Source of the DNA: Paenibacillus sonchi
Lineage (GTDB): Bacteria; Bacillota; Bacilli; Paenibacillales; Paenibacillaceae
Length of the DNA: 64,000 nt
Assembly (NCBI RefSeq): GCF_016772475.1
Contig: NZ_CP068595.1
Span: 7,006,001 to 7,070,000, forward strand
Direction of reading: 5' to 3'
The translations under genes and the position numbers were made by a program. Of this stretch, positions 24,247 to 32,923 are shown piece after piece. Positions within the stretch are counted from its first letter, which is position 1; each line of letters starts with the position of its first letter. The notes below the pieces were generated by a model. The model had not been told where the DNA came from. It did no database searches and was given only the letters and a program-made list of their open reading frames with translations.

Positions 24247-24915
24247 CTATATATTCGGTATGGACCAATCTATTCCCTGTAAGCCATGCGACTCCAGATA
24301 CTGGTTGGCCCGGGAAAACGGCCGGCTGCCCAGAAACCCCCTGTGCGCCGAGAATGGGCTGGGATGCGGAGACTGGATCACCAGGTGGCGGCTGCGGTCG
24401 ACGTAGGCCCCTTTTTGCTGGGCATGGCTGCCCCACAGGATAAAAACCAGAGGCTCCTTCCGCTCATTCAGCTTTTCCATCACCGCATCGGTGAAAGTCT
24501 CCCAGCCCAGCCCTTTATGGGAGTTCGGCTGGCCTTCCCGGACGGTCAGTACAGCATTAAGCAGCAGAACCCCTTCCTCCGCCCAATGCAGCAGCGAGCC
24601 GTGGTTCGGAATAGAAACACCCATGTCATCATGCAGTTCTGTGTAGATATTGCGCAGGGAAGGCGGTATCCGCACTCCCGGTTTGACCGAGAAGCTGAGT
24701 CCATGTGCCTGTCCTGCTCCATGATAGGGGTCCTGCCCCAGAATAACTACCCGTGTGCTGTTGTATGGCGTCAGCTTAAGTGCCGAAAACAGTTCCTCCT
24801 TGGGCGGGTAGACCGTGTATTGCTTGTACTCCCGTGCCAGCGCATAACGCAGCTCCTGAAAATAGGACTTCTGCGTTTCTTCCTGCAGGATCTCATCCCA
24901 ATCGTTGCCAAACAT
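24247..24915 (-). CDS. ung: Uracil-DNA glycosylase
   Basis: A 222-aa family-1 UDG that removes uracil from DNA in base excision repair. The catalytic aspartate lies in VVILGQDPYHG; GLSFSV, the uracil-binding GVLLLNAVLTV, and the DNA-intercalation loop HPSPFSAHRGF are all intact. I start at ATG 24915, which follows AAGGAGAACGGAG; an upstream in-frame ATG (24951) has no site and would add a non-homologous 12 residues. Length matches other Bacillota Ung proteins. Confidence 0.96.
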   Translation of the reverse strand: MFGNDWDEILQEETQKSYFQELRYALAREYKQYTVYPPKEELFSALKLTPYNSTRVVILGQDPYHGAGQAHGLSFSVKPGVRIPPSLRNIYTELHDDMGVSIPNHGSLLHWAEEGVLLLNAVLTVREGQPNSHKGLGWETFTDAVMEKLNERKEPLVFILWGSHAQQKGAYVDRSRHLVIQSPHPSPFSAHRGFLGSRPFSRANQYLESHGLQGIDWSIPNI

Positions 24916-24994
24916 CTCCGTTCTCCTTCCGCTCCCATGCGTGTTATTCATTCATTACCTGTTATTACCCAAAATATAGCCGGCTCCCGGCAGA

Positions 24995-25657
24995 TTATTT
25001 ACGCCCGTAATCCGCCTTGATCTCTCCCCATTCCCTGGTTTGCCACTTCAGGATTTTGTTGGTATATGTATTCGTCTGCAGCCAGCGTTCCGCGCGGTCA
25101 ATCAGCGTCCAGATTTCCTCTGTGGAAGCATCGCGCGGCAGTGTGGTGGCCACCTTCTTCTGCTTGACCCATTTCATGGCATTCACGGAATCGCTGTAGA
25201 TCGTCCGGCTGCTGCCCTCTTTCTTCAGCAGGGCCAGCGCGTGGACAATCGCCAGGAACTCGCCAAGATTATTGGTGCCTTTGGAAATAGGTCCGCAGGA
25301 AAAAATAATGTCTCCGGTCTGCGTATCCACACCCTTATATTCCACAGGCCCGGGGTTGCCCCGCGTCCCCACATCCACGGAAATGCTGTCATACTCAATC
25401 TCTGCCGGGGCTGCTTCGGCTGTGCTGCGCTTATAGGAGCTTGCCGGTTTGCTTTTGCCAGCTCCGGCTGCGGCTGCTCCGCTTCCCCAATTGCCCTTCC
25501 AGCCAGCTTTGTAGGCGGCATCCGCTGCGGCCCTGGATTCATAGGATTTATATTTTGCACCCGTATAATGATCCGTCTGTGCCTGGCATTCCGCCCATGT
25601 TCCGTATACACCGGGCTTTTTGCCTTCCCAGACCACATAAAATTTCTGCTTAGCCAT
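24995..25657 (-). CDS. Viroplasmin-domain ribonuclease H family protein
   Basis: A 220-aa protein with an N-terminal viroplasmin/RNase H hybrid-binding domain (KFYVVWEGKKPGVYGTWAECQAQTDHYTGAKYKSYES, residues 4-40). A low-complexity A/G/S linker follows, then a C-terminal RNase HI domain (ISVDVGTRGNPGPVEY, NNLGEFLAIVHAL, TIYSDSVNAMKWV) that keeps the catalytic D-E-D set. It degrades RNA in RNA-DNA hybrids. GGGGGGAG precedes the ATG at 25657; the longer frame upstream has no site. Confidence 0.9.
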   Translation of the reverse strand: MAKQKFYVVWEGKKPGVYGTWAECQAQTDHYTGAKYKSYESRAAADAAYKAGWKGNWGSGAAAAGAGKSKPASSYKRSTAEAAPAEIEYDSISVDVGTRGNPGPVEYKGVDTQTGDIIFSCGPISKGTNNLGEFLAIVHALALLKKEGSSRTIYSDSVNAMKWVKQKKVATTLPRDASTEEIWTLIDRAERWLQTNTYTNKILKWQTREWGEIKADYGRK

Positions 25658-25809
25658 TGTGTACTCCCCCTTCCTCCCGCAATTGCAGCTCAAAAGAATA
25701 TTGTAATCCAAACAGCGGCGAGTTTGAAGTCCAAAATAACGAAGCCTGAAGCCGCAGCATATCCGGCGGATAATAACCCGGCTTGGGGTTCATAATATCC
25801 CCATGGAAA

Positions 25810-26385
25810 TTAGTCCAGCACCGCAAGTGTAGTATCGACAATTCTCTGCAGCTTGCTCCGGTCCGGGTTGATTTTGACCATGACCCGAAGCCCTACCAGC
25901 GCATTATGCAGGAATACCGCAAGGTCAGCCGCCCGGTGATGTTCAGCGATTTCTCCGCTCGCCTGCCCGCGGGTTACCAATTGCTCCAGCAGCCGCTCCG
26001 CATCGAGAAACGCATCGTTTACCCTGGAGATGGTCTCCGGGTCGTGATTGGCCAGTTCAACAGCCGAGTTCACAAGCAGACAGCCTGCGGGGTCCGTGTC
26101 CTGCTTATGGATGATCATATCGAACAGCCGGCGGATGGCTTCTTTGGCGGAATCCACGCCTTCTACGCGCCCTTCCATTCTGCTGGCGGTCATCTCTGCA
26201 AAACGTTCCATGGATTTTATATATAAAGAATGCTTGTCACCAAAAGTATCGTACATGCTCCGCTTGTGAATGCCCATACCGGCAACCAGATCCTGCATCG
26301 AGGTTTTCTCATAGCCCTGCTGCCAAAAAACATTCATCGCCTTGCCCAGCACGTTGTCGACATCAAATTCTTTGCTTCTAGCCAT
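25810..26385 (-). CDS. TetR/AcrR family transcriptional regulator
   Basis: A 191-aa TetR-type repressor. The DNA-binding domain reads FDVDNVLGKAMNVFWQQGYE followed by KTSMQDLVAGMGIHKRSMYD; the all-helical C-terminal domain has TetR_C features (MIIHKQDTDPAGCLLVNSAVELANHDPE). The ATG at 26385 follows GAAAGGGG. It is divergent from a lipoprotein gene with a palindrome between them, so it probably controls that gene and itself. Relatives often control detoxification genes. Confidence 0.9.
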   Translation of the reverse strand: MARSKEFDVDNVLGKAMNVFWQQGYEKTSMQDLVAGMGIHKRSMYDTFGDKHSLYIKSMERFAEMTASRMEGRVEGVDSAKEAIRRLFDMIIHKQDTDPAGCLLVNSAVELANHDPETISRVNDAFLDAERLLEQLVTRGQASGEIAEHHRAADLAVFLHNALVGLRVMVKINPDRSKLQRIVDTTLAVLD

Positions 26386-26416
26386 GATCATGCCCCTTTC
26401 TGCTTTTATTTTATCA

Positions 26417-26436
26417 TTTATAGAACGTTCGGTAAA
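26417..26436. promoter_or_regulatory. TetR-type operator candidate
   Basis: TTTATAGAACGTTCGGTAAA has symmetric arms TTTA..GAACGTTC..TAAA and lies in the 76-bp gap between the divergent TetR and lipoprotein genes, where it would block both promoters. Confidence 0.65.
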
Positions 26437-26461
26437 TATTAACCAGAGGGAGGACATTCAC

Positions 26462-27025
26462 ATGAAAAAGCTTGCAGTCTTAGCGGCGATATTCGTTCTG
26501 ACCCTGCTTGTCGGATGCGGAAGCTCAGCTAACAACAATAACACGGCAGGCACAAATACGCCGGCAAGCAACGGGAACACCGGCACTGCCACCGCTGCAC
26601 CAGATGCTGTAACCTCGGCTTCCGTGGTTGACAACGGCGAGGATTTCAAAAAAGCGATCAGCAAGGAAGGCACCTGGATTGCCGCCACACTGAAGGATCT
26701 GAGCTTTACAGAGGATCTCGTCGTCGAAGGAGAATTCAGCAACAAAGGTAAACCGGCACGCAAAATCGCGCTGTACACGCAAGATGCGGATCACAATATC
26801 ACCAACTCTTTTAGACTGACGGCTCCCAAAATTACGATCAAAAGTGAAAATACCCAGATCCAAGGCGGCACTTTTGTTGGTGATGTCTATGTGGAAGCGA
26901 ACGGCTTCAAAGTGGTGAATGCCACCATTGAGGGCAATGTCTATTTCTCCGATGATAAATACCAGGCTACCTACAGTGCTTCGGACCAGGGGAAAGTAAC
27001 CGGCGTAACCGAGGTCAAAAAATAA
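26462..27025 (+). CDS. Secreted lipoprotein, divergent from TetR gene
   Basis: A 187-aa protein with a lipoprotein signal peptide (MKKLAVLAAIFVLTLLVGC, lipobox LVGC) and an N/T/A/G-rich linker. A beta-rich domain follows (TLKDLSFTEDLVVEGEF, ITIKSENTQIQGGTFVGDVYVEANGFKVVNATIEGNVYF) that reads like a short right-handed beta-helix of the polymer-forming/bactofilin-like kind. It is anchored outside the membrane. GGGAGGAC precedes the ATG. The function is unknown. Confidence 0.82.
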   Translation: MKKLAVLAAIFVLTLLVGCGSSANNNNTAGTNTPASNGNTGTATAAPDAVTSASVVDNGEDFKKAISKEGTWIAATLKDLSFTEDLVVEGEFSNKGKPARKIALYTQDADHNITNSFRLTAPKITIKSENTQIQGGTFVGDVYVEANGFKVVNATIEGNVYFSDDKYQATYSASDQGKVTGVTEVKK

Positions 27026-27033
27026 TTACAACG

Positions 27034-27088
27034 CCACCGCGAAGGTGCTTCCTCATGGCTTAACTGCCGGGGGAGCACCTTCGCGGTT
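27034..27088 (+). terminator. Hairpin after the lipoprotein gene
   Basis: ACCGCGAAGGTGCT pairs with AGCACCTTCGCGGT over 14 bp. No T run follows on the plus strand, so it may be an inefficient terminator. Nothing else is recognisable up to 27275. Confidence 0.6.
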
Positions 27089-27293
27089 ATGGGAGCTAAC
27101 CAATTTACAAAGCTTCAACAATTATAGCCAGTATCTCTGCTCCATCCATACAAATTTGTGAATTTCCGGGTGTCTTTATGCTGTGAGAATGGATGTTGTT
27201 GGAAATCAAAATGTTTAGGAACAGGGGATTGCGTTTAAGTTAGGGCGGTAGGATACACACTTCTGCTGAAGCGCTAAGGAGGATGACTATTCA

Positions 27294-28196
27294 ATGTTCC
27301 AACGCATGGATGAGATCATGATCGAGATTCCCGATGTCGAGAAGCCGGACCCTAATGCCGCAGCCGCCGTACAAGAACTGCTCGGAGGAAAATTCGGCGA
27401 GATGTCCACACTTAACAATTATCTCTATCAATCTTTTAACTTCCGTTCCAAAGACAAGCTGAAGCCCTTCTACGATCTGGTAATGAGTATAACGGCCGAA
27501 GAGCTGGGCCACGTCGAGCTGGTATCGCATGCGGTAAATAAATGCCTCAGAGGCTCGACAGCGTACAAGCAACCAGACTCTACCCCGCTGGATGCCGTAA
27601 AAGATGCCCGTCTGTCCTATCACTTCCTGGCCGGAGCCCAGGGGGCGATGCCGTTCGATTCCATGGGCAATCCATGGACCGGGGCCAACGTATTCAACAG
27701 CGGCAACCTGGTGGAGGATCTGCTGCATAACTTCTTCCTGGAATGCGGAGCAAGAACACACAAAATGAAGGTCTATGAAATGACCGATCATCCGGCTGCG
27801 CGTGCGGTAGTCGGTTTCCTGCTCGTCCGCGGCGGAGTCCATGTGGTGGCCTATGCCAAAGCGCTGGAGATTGCAACGGGCGTCAACGTAACCAAGCTCG
27901 TGCCCGTCCCTTCCCTCAGCAACAAGTCATTTACCGAAGCTGCCAAATATGAAGAAAAAGGGGTGCACACCAAGCTGTACACTTGGAGCGACAAAGATTT
28001 TAGCTCCATTGGCCAGATCTGGAAGGGCACCCATCCTGAAGACGGCCTTCCGCTGGAGGTGATTCAGGGAGTGCCCGAAGGCGTGCCTATCCCTGAAGCG
28101 CCAGAATCCAAGGAAGAGTTCGCACCGGGCATTTCCGCTGACGAATTCAAGGAAATTGCCAAACGCCTCAAGATGGCGGGGAATATACATGATTAG
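27294..28196 (+). CDS. Manganese catalase
   Basis: A 300-aa dimanganese catalase (YdbD/KatN type) that dismutates hydrogen peroxide. The four-helix bundle carries the metal ligands: E in GGKFGEMSTLNNYLYQSFNF, E and H in TAEELGHVELVSHAV, E in NFFLECGARTHK, and H in GGVHVVAYAKAL. The C-terminal tail (residues 245-300) with P-E repeats is typical of the Bacillota forms. AAGGAGGATG precedes the ATG. It is monocistronic. In Bacillus the homologue is a general stress protein. Confidence 0.95.
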   Translation: MFQRMDEIMIEIPDVEKPDPNAAAAVQELLGGKFGEMSTLNNYLYQSFNFRSKDKLKPFYDLVMSITAEELGHVELVSHAVNKCLRGSTAYKQPDSTPLDAVKDARLSYHFLAGAQGAMPFDSMGNPWTGANVFNSGNLVEDLLHNFFLECGARTHKMKVYEMTDHPAARAVVGFLLVRGGVHVVAYAKALEIATGVNVTKLVPVPSLSNKSFTEAAKYEEKGVHTKLYTWSDKDFSSIGQIWKGTHPEDGLPLEVIQGVPEGVPIPEAPESKEEFAPGISADEFKEIAKRLKMAGNIHD

Positions 28197-28284
28197 GCGG
28201 GCATGAGTCTAACGGTTAGTCTGATATGGGCTAGCAGAAGCAGCCTCGCAATTGATTAAAAGAACGGCACTTGTCCAGCTAGTA

Positions 28285-28395
28285 GAAACGGTTGCGCCGT
28301 CCTCCCGGGACAGCGCAGCCCGTCTTGGTCTTAGCTTTACCTGGAGAACGATTTCCCGTGAATCCTACAGCAACTCTTTAAGTGGAAAAAGGGAC
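28285..28395 (+). repeat. Composite intergenic repeat, copy B
   Basis: ACGGTTGCGCCGTCC and GGACAGCGCAGCCCGT form a hairpin, followed by TTTACCTGGAGAACGA, GTGAATCCTACAGCAACTC and TTTAAGTGGAAAAAGGGACA. Copy A at 6038-6172 has the same order. The hairpin part also matches 29013-29055 and 47647-47683. Confidence 0.6.
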
Positions 28396-28616
28396 ACTAA
28401 TTTGCTGGAGTACCCTATCCTCGGGCAGATGAAGTGGCACTAATTTACTGGAGTACCCTATCCTCGGGCAGATGAAGTGGAAAAAGGGACACTAATTCAG
28501 CTCATTTCGCCATTTTTCAAGAAAAGTAGCCCAATTAGATTTACTTTTTCCACTTAAATCTCAAGATTACTTAATTTTCGGAAAAATAAGTTCCCTTTTT
28601 CCAACTAGTACCTGCG
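28376..28616. repeat. AAGTGGAAAAAG-core dispersed repeat cluster
   Basis: Forward copies of AAGTGGAAAAAGGGACACTAAT occur near 28380 and 28470, with a shortened one near 28432. Inverted copies lie near 28540 and 28590. A 52-bp segment (TGGAGTACCCTATCCTCGGG and flanks) is duplicated between the forward copies. The pattern of facing copies is the same as at 16985-17174. Confidence 0.7.
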
Positions 28617-28781
28617 AAGATGCATGTAAGCAAGTGTTAGTTGGAATTAGGATATTTAGACCGCCCCCTCAGAACTCAGCCTTCGCCGCCCCAACAACAG
28701 TATTTCTGCCGTTGCTTGTTACAAATTCATAAATAAGGGGGTAAGCTTTGCTTCCCTAAAGCATATAAATTCTTATCTTTC

Positions 28782-29008
28782 TATATAGAGTGAACTTAAG
28801 ATATTTACATTAGGGACTTCGTCGGGACTCCGGTGAATGTTTGGACTTCCGGCCGCTGCCCTTCTGCAGATTTCTTGATTATTCCCGCACTTCGCGGTGG
28901 AAATCCGCAGACAAAGGCGGACGCATTCGCTCCGTAAGTATCCAAACTTCCCCTCCACCCTTTTCCCTTTTGTTCGTTTTTCAAGTTCGCTTTATTTCGC
29001 TTTATATA
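28782..29008. mobile_element. MITE-like element, full copy 1 (227 bp)
   Basis: Terminal inverted repeats TATATAGAGTGAACTT (left) and AAGTTCGCTTTATATA (right) match at 14 of 16 positions. The interior is nearly identical to 53523-53741, including GAATGTTTGGACTTCCGGCC and CGCATTCGCTCCGTAAGTAT. There is no transposase; any ORFs inside are short and lack start sites. The right arm carries a small internal duplication (TTCGCTTTAT twice). Confidence 0.75.
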
Positions 29009-29012
29009 GTAG

Positions 29013-29055
29013 AAACGGCTGCGCCGTCCTTAACTGGACAGCGCAGCCGTTTTGG
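29013..29055 (-). terminator. GGCTGCGCC hairpin terminator
   Basis: AAACGGCTGCGC...GCGCAGCCGTTTT, with an inner GTCC/GGAC pair, lies 48 bp after the lipoprotein stop and reads into a T run on the plus strand. It belongs to a hairpin family repeated at 28285 and 47647. Confidence 0.65.
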
Positions 29056-29102
29056 GTTAAGGCAGCGGAACCCTGCAGTTTCCGCCCACCGAGCATTTCC
29101 GA

Positions 29103-29661
29103 TTATTCATATCCGCCAACCGCTTCAGGAAGCGCCTGATATTCGGGCTTGCTCTGGACCAGCTTCACAATCTTATTCCGCAGTTCTTTGAGCTTCTTGG
29201 CATCCGGAGTGGTTTGGCAGTACTCTTCGCTCCAATGTAATGCCTTCTGCCCGCCATTGACCTGAATGATCCAGTATTCTTCGTCATAGGGGATCTGCCT
29301 GCAGCTTTTGTCCGCCATCTCCAGCTCCATACCACCCAGTACATTCATCTCAAGCATCTGCTGGTAAATCCCGCTCTTTTCAGCATCCGTCAGCCTGAGC
29401 TTTGCTGCAGCTGAACCCTTGGAAATCAAATCCTTCGTTACTGTACCCTTGAAGGTGTTGATCTCATTCTTAGCTGTTATCCCATAACGCACAGAAAATG
29501 GCAAAATCCTCCGGTATCTGTTCCGGCATAATAACAGCCTCCGCAGGCGGTTCAGCCTCCCGGGCGGGAGCAGAATGTTCTGTATCTTCACAGCCGGCAA
29601 CTAAAATCACCAAAAACGGCAGCAGCATAACCGGATAAACCAGCAGTCTGTTCACGGTCAA
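29103..29661 (-). pseudogene. Lipoprotein with frameshift
   Basis: Joined frames give about 185 aa. The first frame has a lipoprotein signal peptide (LLVYPVMLLPFLVILVAGC) and a P/E/A-rich linker. The second covers a soluble domain (FKGTVTKDLISKGSAAAKLRLTDAEKSGIYQQM, IPYDEEYWIIQVNGG). The break is one extra base near 29495-29498, in an A run on the plus strand. Function unknown. Its start overlaps the end of the acetyltransferase gene upstream by four bases, so the two are an operon. Confidence 0.72.
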
Positions 29662-30002
29662 CCCTTCCCGCTTGGCTTTAGAATCGAGTAGACATTCGTA
29701 TCATAGGATACGCCGCCCTGCACCATGTAGCCTCTCAGAAGCCCTTCCTGCTTAAAGCCCAGCTTCGCCAGCAGCCCGGCCGAGGCTTCGTTCGCAGTAA
29801 ATACTACAGCGCCAATACGGTTCAGGTCCAACACCTCAAAGCCGTAAGCAATGACGCTGGATGCCGCCTCTGCCGCGTATCCCTTGCGCCAATGCCAGGG
29901 CTGCAGCTCGTAGCCAAGCTCTGCACGCTTGTGCTTTGGCGACCAGGCGTTGAAGCCAATGGTAAGTCTTGCCGTTTCCAGACAAGGGAACATTCTAACC
30001 AA
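29658..30002 (-). CDS. GNAT-family N-acetyltransferase, internally shortened (RimJ/RimL type)
   Basis: A 114-aa protein. The acetyl-CoA-binding half is intact: RAELGYELQPWHWRKGYAAEAASSVIAYGF, LNRIGAVVFTANEASAGLLAKLGFKQEG. The N-terminus MFPCLETARLT normally leads into about 60 residues of substrate-binding region before IGFNAWSPKHKRAELGYEL, and that stretch is absent here. The usual length is 170-185 aa, so an in-frame deletion is likely and activity is doubtful. Confidence 0.75.
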   Translation of the reverse strand: MVRMFPCLETARLTIGFNAWSPKHKRAELGYELQPWHWRKGYAAEAASSVIAYGFEVLDLNRIGAVVFTANEASAGLLAKLGFKQEGLLRGYMVQGGVSYDTNVYSILKPSGKG

Positions 30003-30049
30003 CTCCTTCTAGATTCGCAGCATAGCGGGGCAGCGGAGTCTATTCGTAA

Positions 30050-31177
30050 TCATAGCTCCAAGTCTCCTTTGCGCTGCGGCTTTAGTATAAGCACTGCAGA
30101 TGCGGCTTCCCGGCCGTTCACCAGCAGGGTGATCTTATGTTCCCCCGCATAATGGCGGCGGGTGGTCAGATCCGCCCAGCGGTGGGTCCGTTTTCCGGTT
30201 AGCCGGGTGCCTCCCGGAACCGTTTTATCCGAGAGCAGGAACAGCTTGCGCGAGGTTTTGCCCCCGGCTTTTACAAAATCAATTCCGTATTCTATACGTA
30301 TACGGGCCTCCTTCCCCTCGCGGACGGCAAGGGCATAGGCCAGCTCACAGCTCCCGCCTATTGGCAGTTCCGCAGGCTCCACAGACAGGACGGCGCTGAC
30401 GGCAAGCGGGGATTCATCCTTCTGGCCTGCATAACCAAAAAGTGCCATAATTTCAGGGTTCGCTTTGCGGATCAGCGTGCGGCAGCCATGCCGCACGATC
30501 CAGTCCGTGTGCGCATTCACGCCCTTCCAGCGCCGGACAATATCAATCACGACACCGGGGTGATCCTTGGCGATGTCATTGAGATTGTTCGCCACACTCT
30601 TGCGCACATATAGCGAAGAGTCTGCCTTCAGCTGCTCCAGCACCGGGAGCACCGGCGACGGGTCACGCTTGAACATGGGCAGCGCCTGGCCCCAGGGAAG
30701 GCGGGGCCGGCTGCCCTCGCTCGACAGCCGCCGCACATGCTCGTCCGGGTGCTGTGACCAGCGCAGCATCTGCGCCATCATCCGCTGCGGGTCCCGCAGC
30801 AGAAACGGCCGGACGGCAAATTCTGCCGACGATTTGGGCGTGAAGCGTTCCAGCGCCGACATCGACAGCTCCCAGTGCTCTTCGCTTCCTCCGAACACTT
30901 CAACGAAATCGGGGAAGATCAGGTATGGGAAGCCTACGCATTCTTTATCTATCGCAAACAGAATTTCCAGAGCATCCTCATACCGCCGGGGCAAAAATGT
31001 TCCCAGCGTCTCCGTAATCCGCCGCATCCGGCCCTTTAGCTCCAGTTCCTCCCAAGGCTCCTTCATCGCCGCAGTGACGAAACCCTCAGTATCAAACCCG
31101 CTATATACCGACTGCAGCTTCGTGCCGAAGCTGCGCAGAAATCCCTCATTGTACATTGCTTTTAACGGTTCCGCCAT
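30050..31177 (-). CDS. DNA alkylation repair protein, AlkC-like (HEAT repeat)
   Basis: A 375-aa protein resembling AlkC-type glycosylases of Bacillus, which remove alkylated bases using a HEAT-repeat fold. Recognisable segments are MLRWSQHPDEHVRRLSSEGSRPRLPWG, VRKSVANNLNDIAKDHP and RWKGVNAHTDWIVRHGCRTLIRK. The C-terminal 100 residues form an Ig-like domain (SCELAYALAVREGKEARIRIEYGIDF) often seen in this group. I start at ATG 31177, which follows GGAGGAG; the longer upstream frame has no site and is not homologous. Substrate specificity is uncertain. Confidence 0.83.
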   Translation of the reverse strand: MAEPLKAMYNEGFLRSFGTKLQSVYSGFDTEGFVTAAMKEPWEELELKGRMRRITETLGTFLPRRYEDALEILFAIDKECVGFPYLIFPDFVEVFGGSEEHWELSMSALERFTPKSSAEFAVRPFLLRDPQRMMAQMLRWSQHPDEHVRRLSSEGSRPRLPWGQALPMFKRDPSPVLPVLEQLKADSSLYVRKSVANNLNDIAKDHPGVVIDIVRRWKGVNAHTDWIVRHGCRTLIRKANPEIMALFGYAGQKDESPLAVSAVLSVEPAELPIGGSCELAYALAVREGKEARIRIEYGIDFVKAGGKTSRKLFLLSDKTVPGGTRLTGKRTHRWADLTTRRHYAGEHKITLLVNGREAASAVLILKPQRKGDLEL

Positions 31178-31386
31178 TTCTGTCTCCTCCTGCCGGTTAC
31201 TGCCTGTGCAGTGTATTGCACTTCTGGTTACAAGTGTAGCCAGAACAGCGTAACATAAGTAACCGGACAGCTGAATGTCATATTTGGTCCGCAGGTGATT
31301 AAAGGCATCCCGGCACCTCTTTCCCCAATTTATAACCAATCCCATTTGTGAATGGACCTCCAGATTCCAGCCTTCAACTGGCGGTG

Positions 31387-32064
31387 TTACATCATAGCAG
31401 CCTGTGAATAATCAGTTCCAGCAATCGCAACGGTACCGCTTTTCAAATCCACAATGCGGCTTCGTGTGTCAGCATGTGAAATGTACAGCGGTTGCCCGTT
31501 TGCCATTATACAGTAGGATATAGGGATGGACACCCCGCAGTTCCGGTAGGAGCCGTCGGCATGGCTGGTTCCAATGATGGAGCATTGGTATTTCACAGCG
31601 ATCCGCGCTGCCTCCTCCGTCCACAAGGCGAACTGTTCTTCACTGAACATTCCCACTCCAATCGGATGGGCGATGAAATCCAGGGTTCCAGCATGCCCTT
31701 CCAGCCCGTTCAACCCCTGCAAAATCTCCACACACAGCAGATAACCCATCCTGATAGCACCTGCCTCAATTACGGAAGGAGCATACAGCTCTCCTTGCAT
31801 CGGTGACTTTGCCCGTTCCAATACAATCTCTCCGTCCGGACCGATCACCAGCGCTCTGTCTTGGCCGTTATCATTTTTGTAGCTGGTAATCATCAGCTTC
31901 CTATACTGCCCGGCAAGACTGCGGAGAGTCTGCACACTGCCGGTATCGGCTACATACCCTTCAGGGTAGAGCACTGCATCGCAATATTCGGACCACTGCT
32001 TAAGTTCTTGTTGCATCCTCAATAACCCTGACTCGTGGTTGGGTTGGGAGACCAGCAATCTCAT
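31387..32064 (-). CDS. Carbon-nitrogen hydrolase family protein
   Basis: A 225-aa nitrilase-superfamily protein. The catalytic glutamate is in VLYPEGYVAD and the nucleophilic cysteine in MGYLLCVEILQG. A lysine is expected between them, in the region of ERAKSPMQGELY. It is shorter than usual (about 260-280 aa), mostly at the N-terminus. GGAGGAATCCC precedes the ATG at 32064. An amidase role on a small substrate is likely; the substrate cannot be named. Confidence 0.72.
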   Translation of the reverse strand: MRLLVSQPNHESGLLRMQQELKQWSEYCDAVLYPEGYVADTGSVQTLRSLAGQYRKLMITSYKNDNGQDRALVIGPDGEIVLERAKSPMQGELYAPSVIEAGAIRMGYLLCVEILQGLNGLEGHAGTLDFIAHPIGVGMFSEEQFALWTEEAARIAVKYQCSIIGTSHADGSYRNCGVSIPISYCIMANGQPLYISHADTRSRIVDLKSGTVAIAGTDYSQAAMM

Positions 32065-32291
32065 TGGGATTCCTCCATACATTTACTTTCTGCCGCCTAA
32101 AATTCTTCAATTCAGCAGCGCTTCTATTTGTGCAAAATAAGTATAATCCGCCTTTGTCTGCAACAGGAAAGCGTCATTTTCACATATTTTGCAAATTAAA
32201 TCTTGTTTTCAAAATGCAATGCCTGTCGTATTATAGATAAAAAGCTTTTGTAGACACCCGCGCTAAAGCGAACAACGGAGGAATGTCAGCC

Positions 32292-32510
32292 ATGCCGCAG
32301 ACACTTGTCAAAAATGTTGATTTTTTTGTCGCCGCCCTATCGCAGACCTATGTGTCAGCGCTGCAGCTCGACCCGGACGGAATGTATTCCCAGGTGGGCA
32401 TCGGAATCGTCGAGAAATTTGCTGAAGACTATGTACGGCTCAAAAGGTTCGACGGCAGCGTCTCCCATTACGACCGGGAAATCACGAAATTCCAGCATAA
32501 CAAAGCCTAA
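32292..32510 (+). CDS. Small hypothetical protein
   Basis: A 72-aa protein starting MPQTLVKNVDFFVAALSQTY; GGAGG lies ten bases before ATG 32292 (an ATG at 32283 is too close to it). It is soluble, with an alpha-helical start and a basic end (DREITKFQHNKA). No family recognised. Confidence 0.6.
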   Translation: MPQTLVKNVDFFVAALSQTYVSALQLDPDGMYSQVGIGIVEKFAEDYVRLKRFDGSVSHYDREITKFQHNKA

Positions 32511-32713
32511 TTCATCCCTAATTACATTCCGCTTTGAGTATAATTTCCCTGCTTACTCCAGATAAAAGGCTGCCAGCCCTTAGCATTACGGCACAGCCTT
32601 GACACCTTTCTCCCCTGCATGGTGGTTCAGTTCCGCCCATTTGGTTAATCGTTACATAAGATGGGCATTATGGACATATCCTGACTTTTGCAGGGCAGAA
32701 AGGAATGAGAGGC

Positions 32714-32923
32714 ATGAGCGACAAAGCGGATTTCAGAGACGAACGAACCCCCGGATTCAGTCAGATTCCTGATGCCAGCATCAGGCCTGGACAGACCGCA
32801 TCTACGGACAAGCTGGACGATATCGTCGGAGGTATTATGGATAATGTGCAGGAAACCCTGACCGGCGATTCCCCTAAGAACTCCGGCAAGAATCCGGCCG
32901 GGGAGAAAACCGGCGACAAGTAA
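32714..32923 (+). CDS. Small hydrophilic hypothetical protein
   Basis: A 69-aa protein starting MSDKADFRDERTPGFSQIPD, rich in D, K, G and P, likely disordered. AAAGGA lies about ten bases upstream; an in-frame ATG at 32705 is nearer to it. No family recognised. Confidence 0.5.
   Translation: MSDKADFRDERTPGFSQIPDASIRPGQTASTDKLDDIVGGIMDNVQETLTGDSPKNSGKNPAGEKTGDK

Noticed and set aside
28841..29191. Plus-strand ORFs inside the MITE-like element at 28 kb (also 53531-53719)
   Set aside because: They are by-products of the repeat sequence, have no start sites and encode no transposase-like protein.
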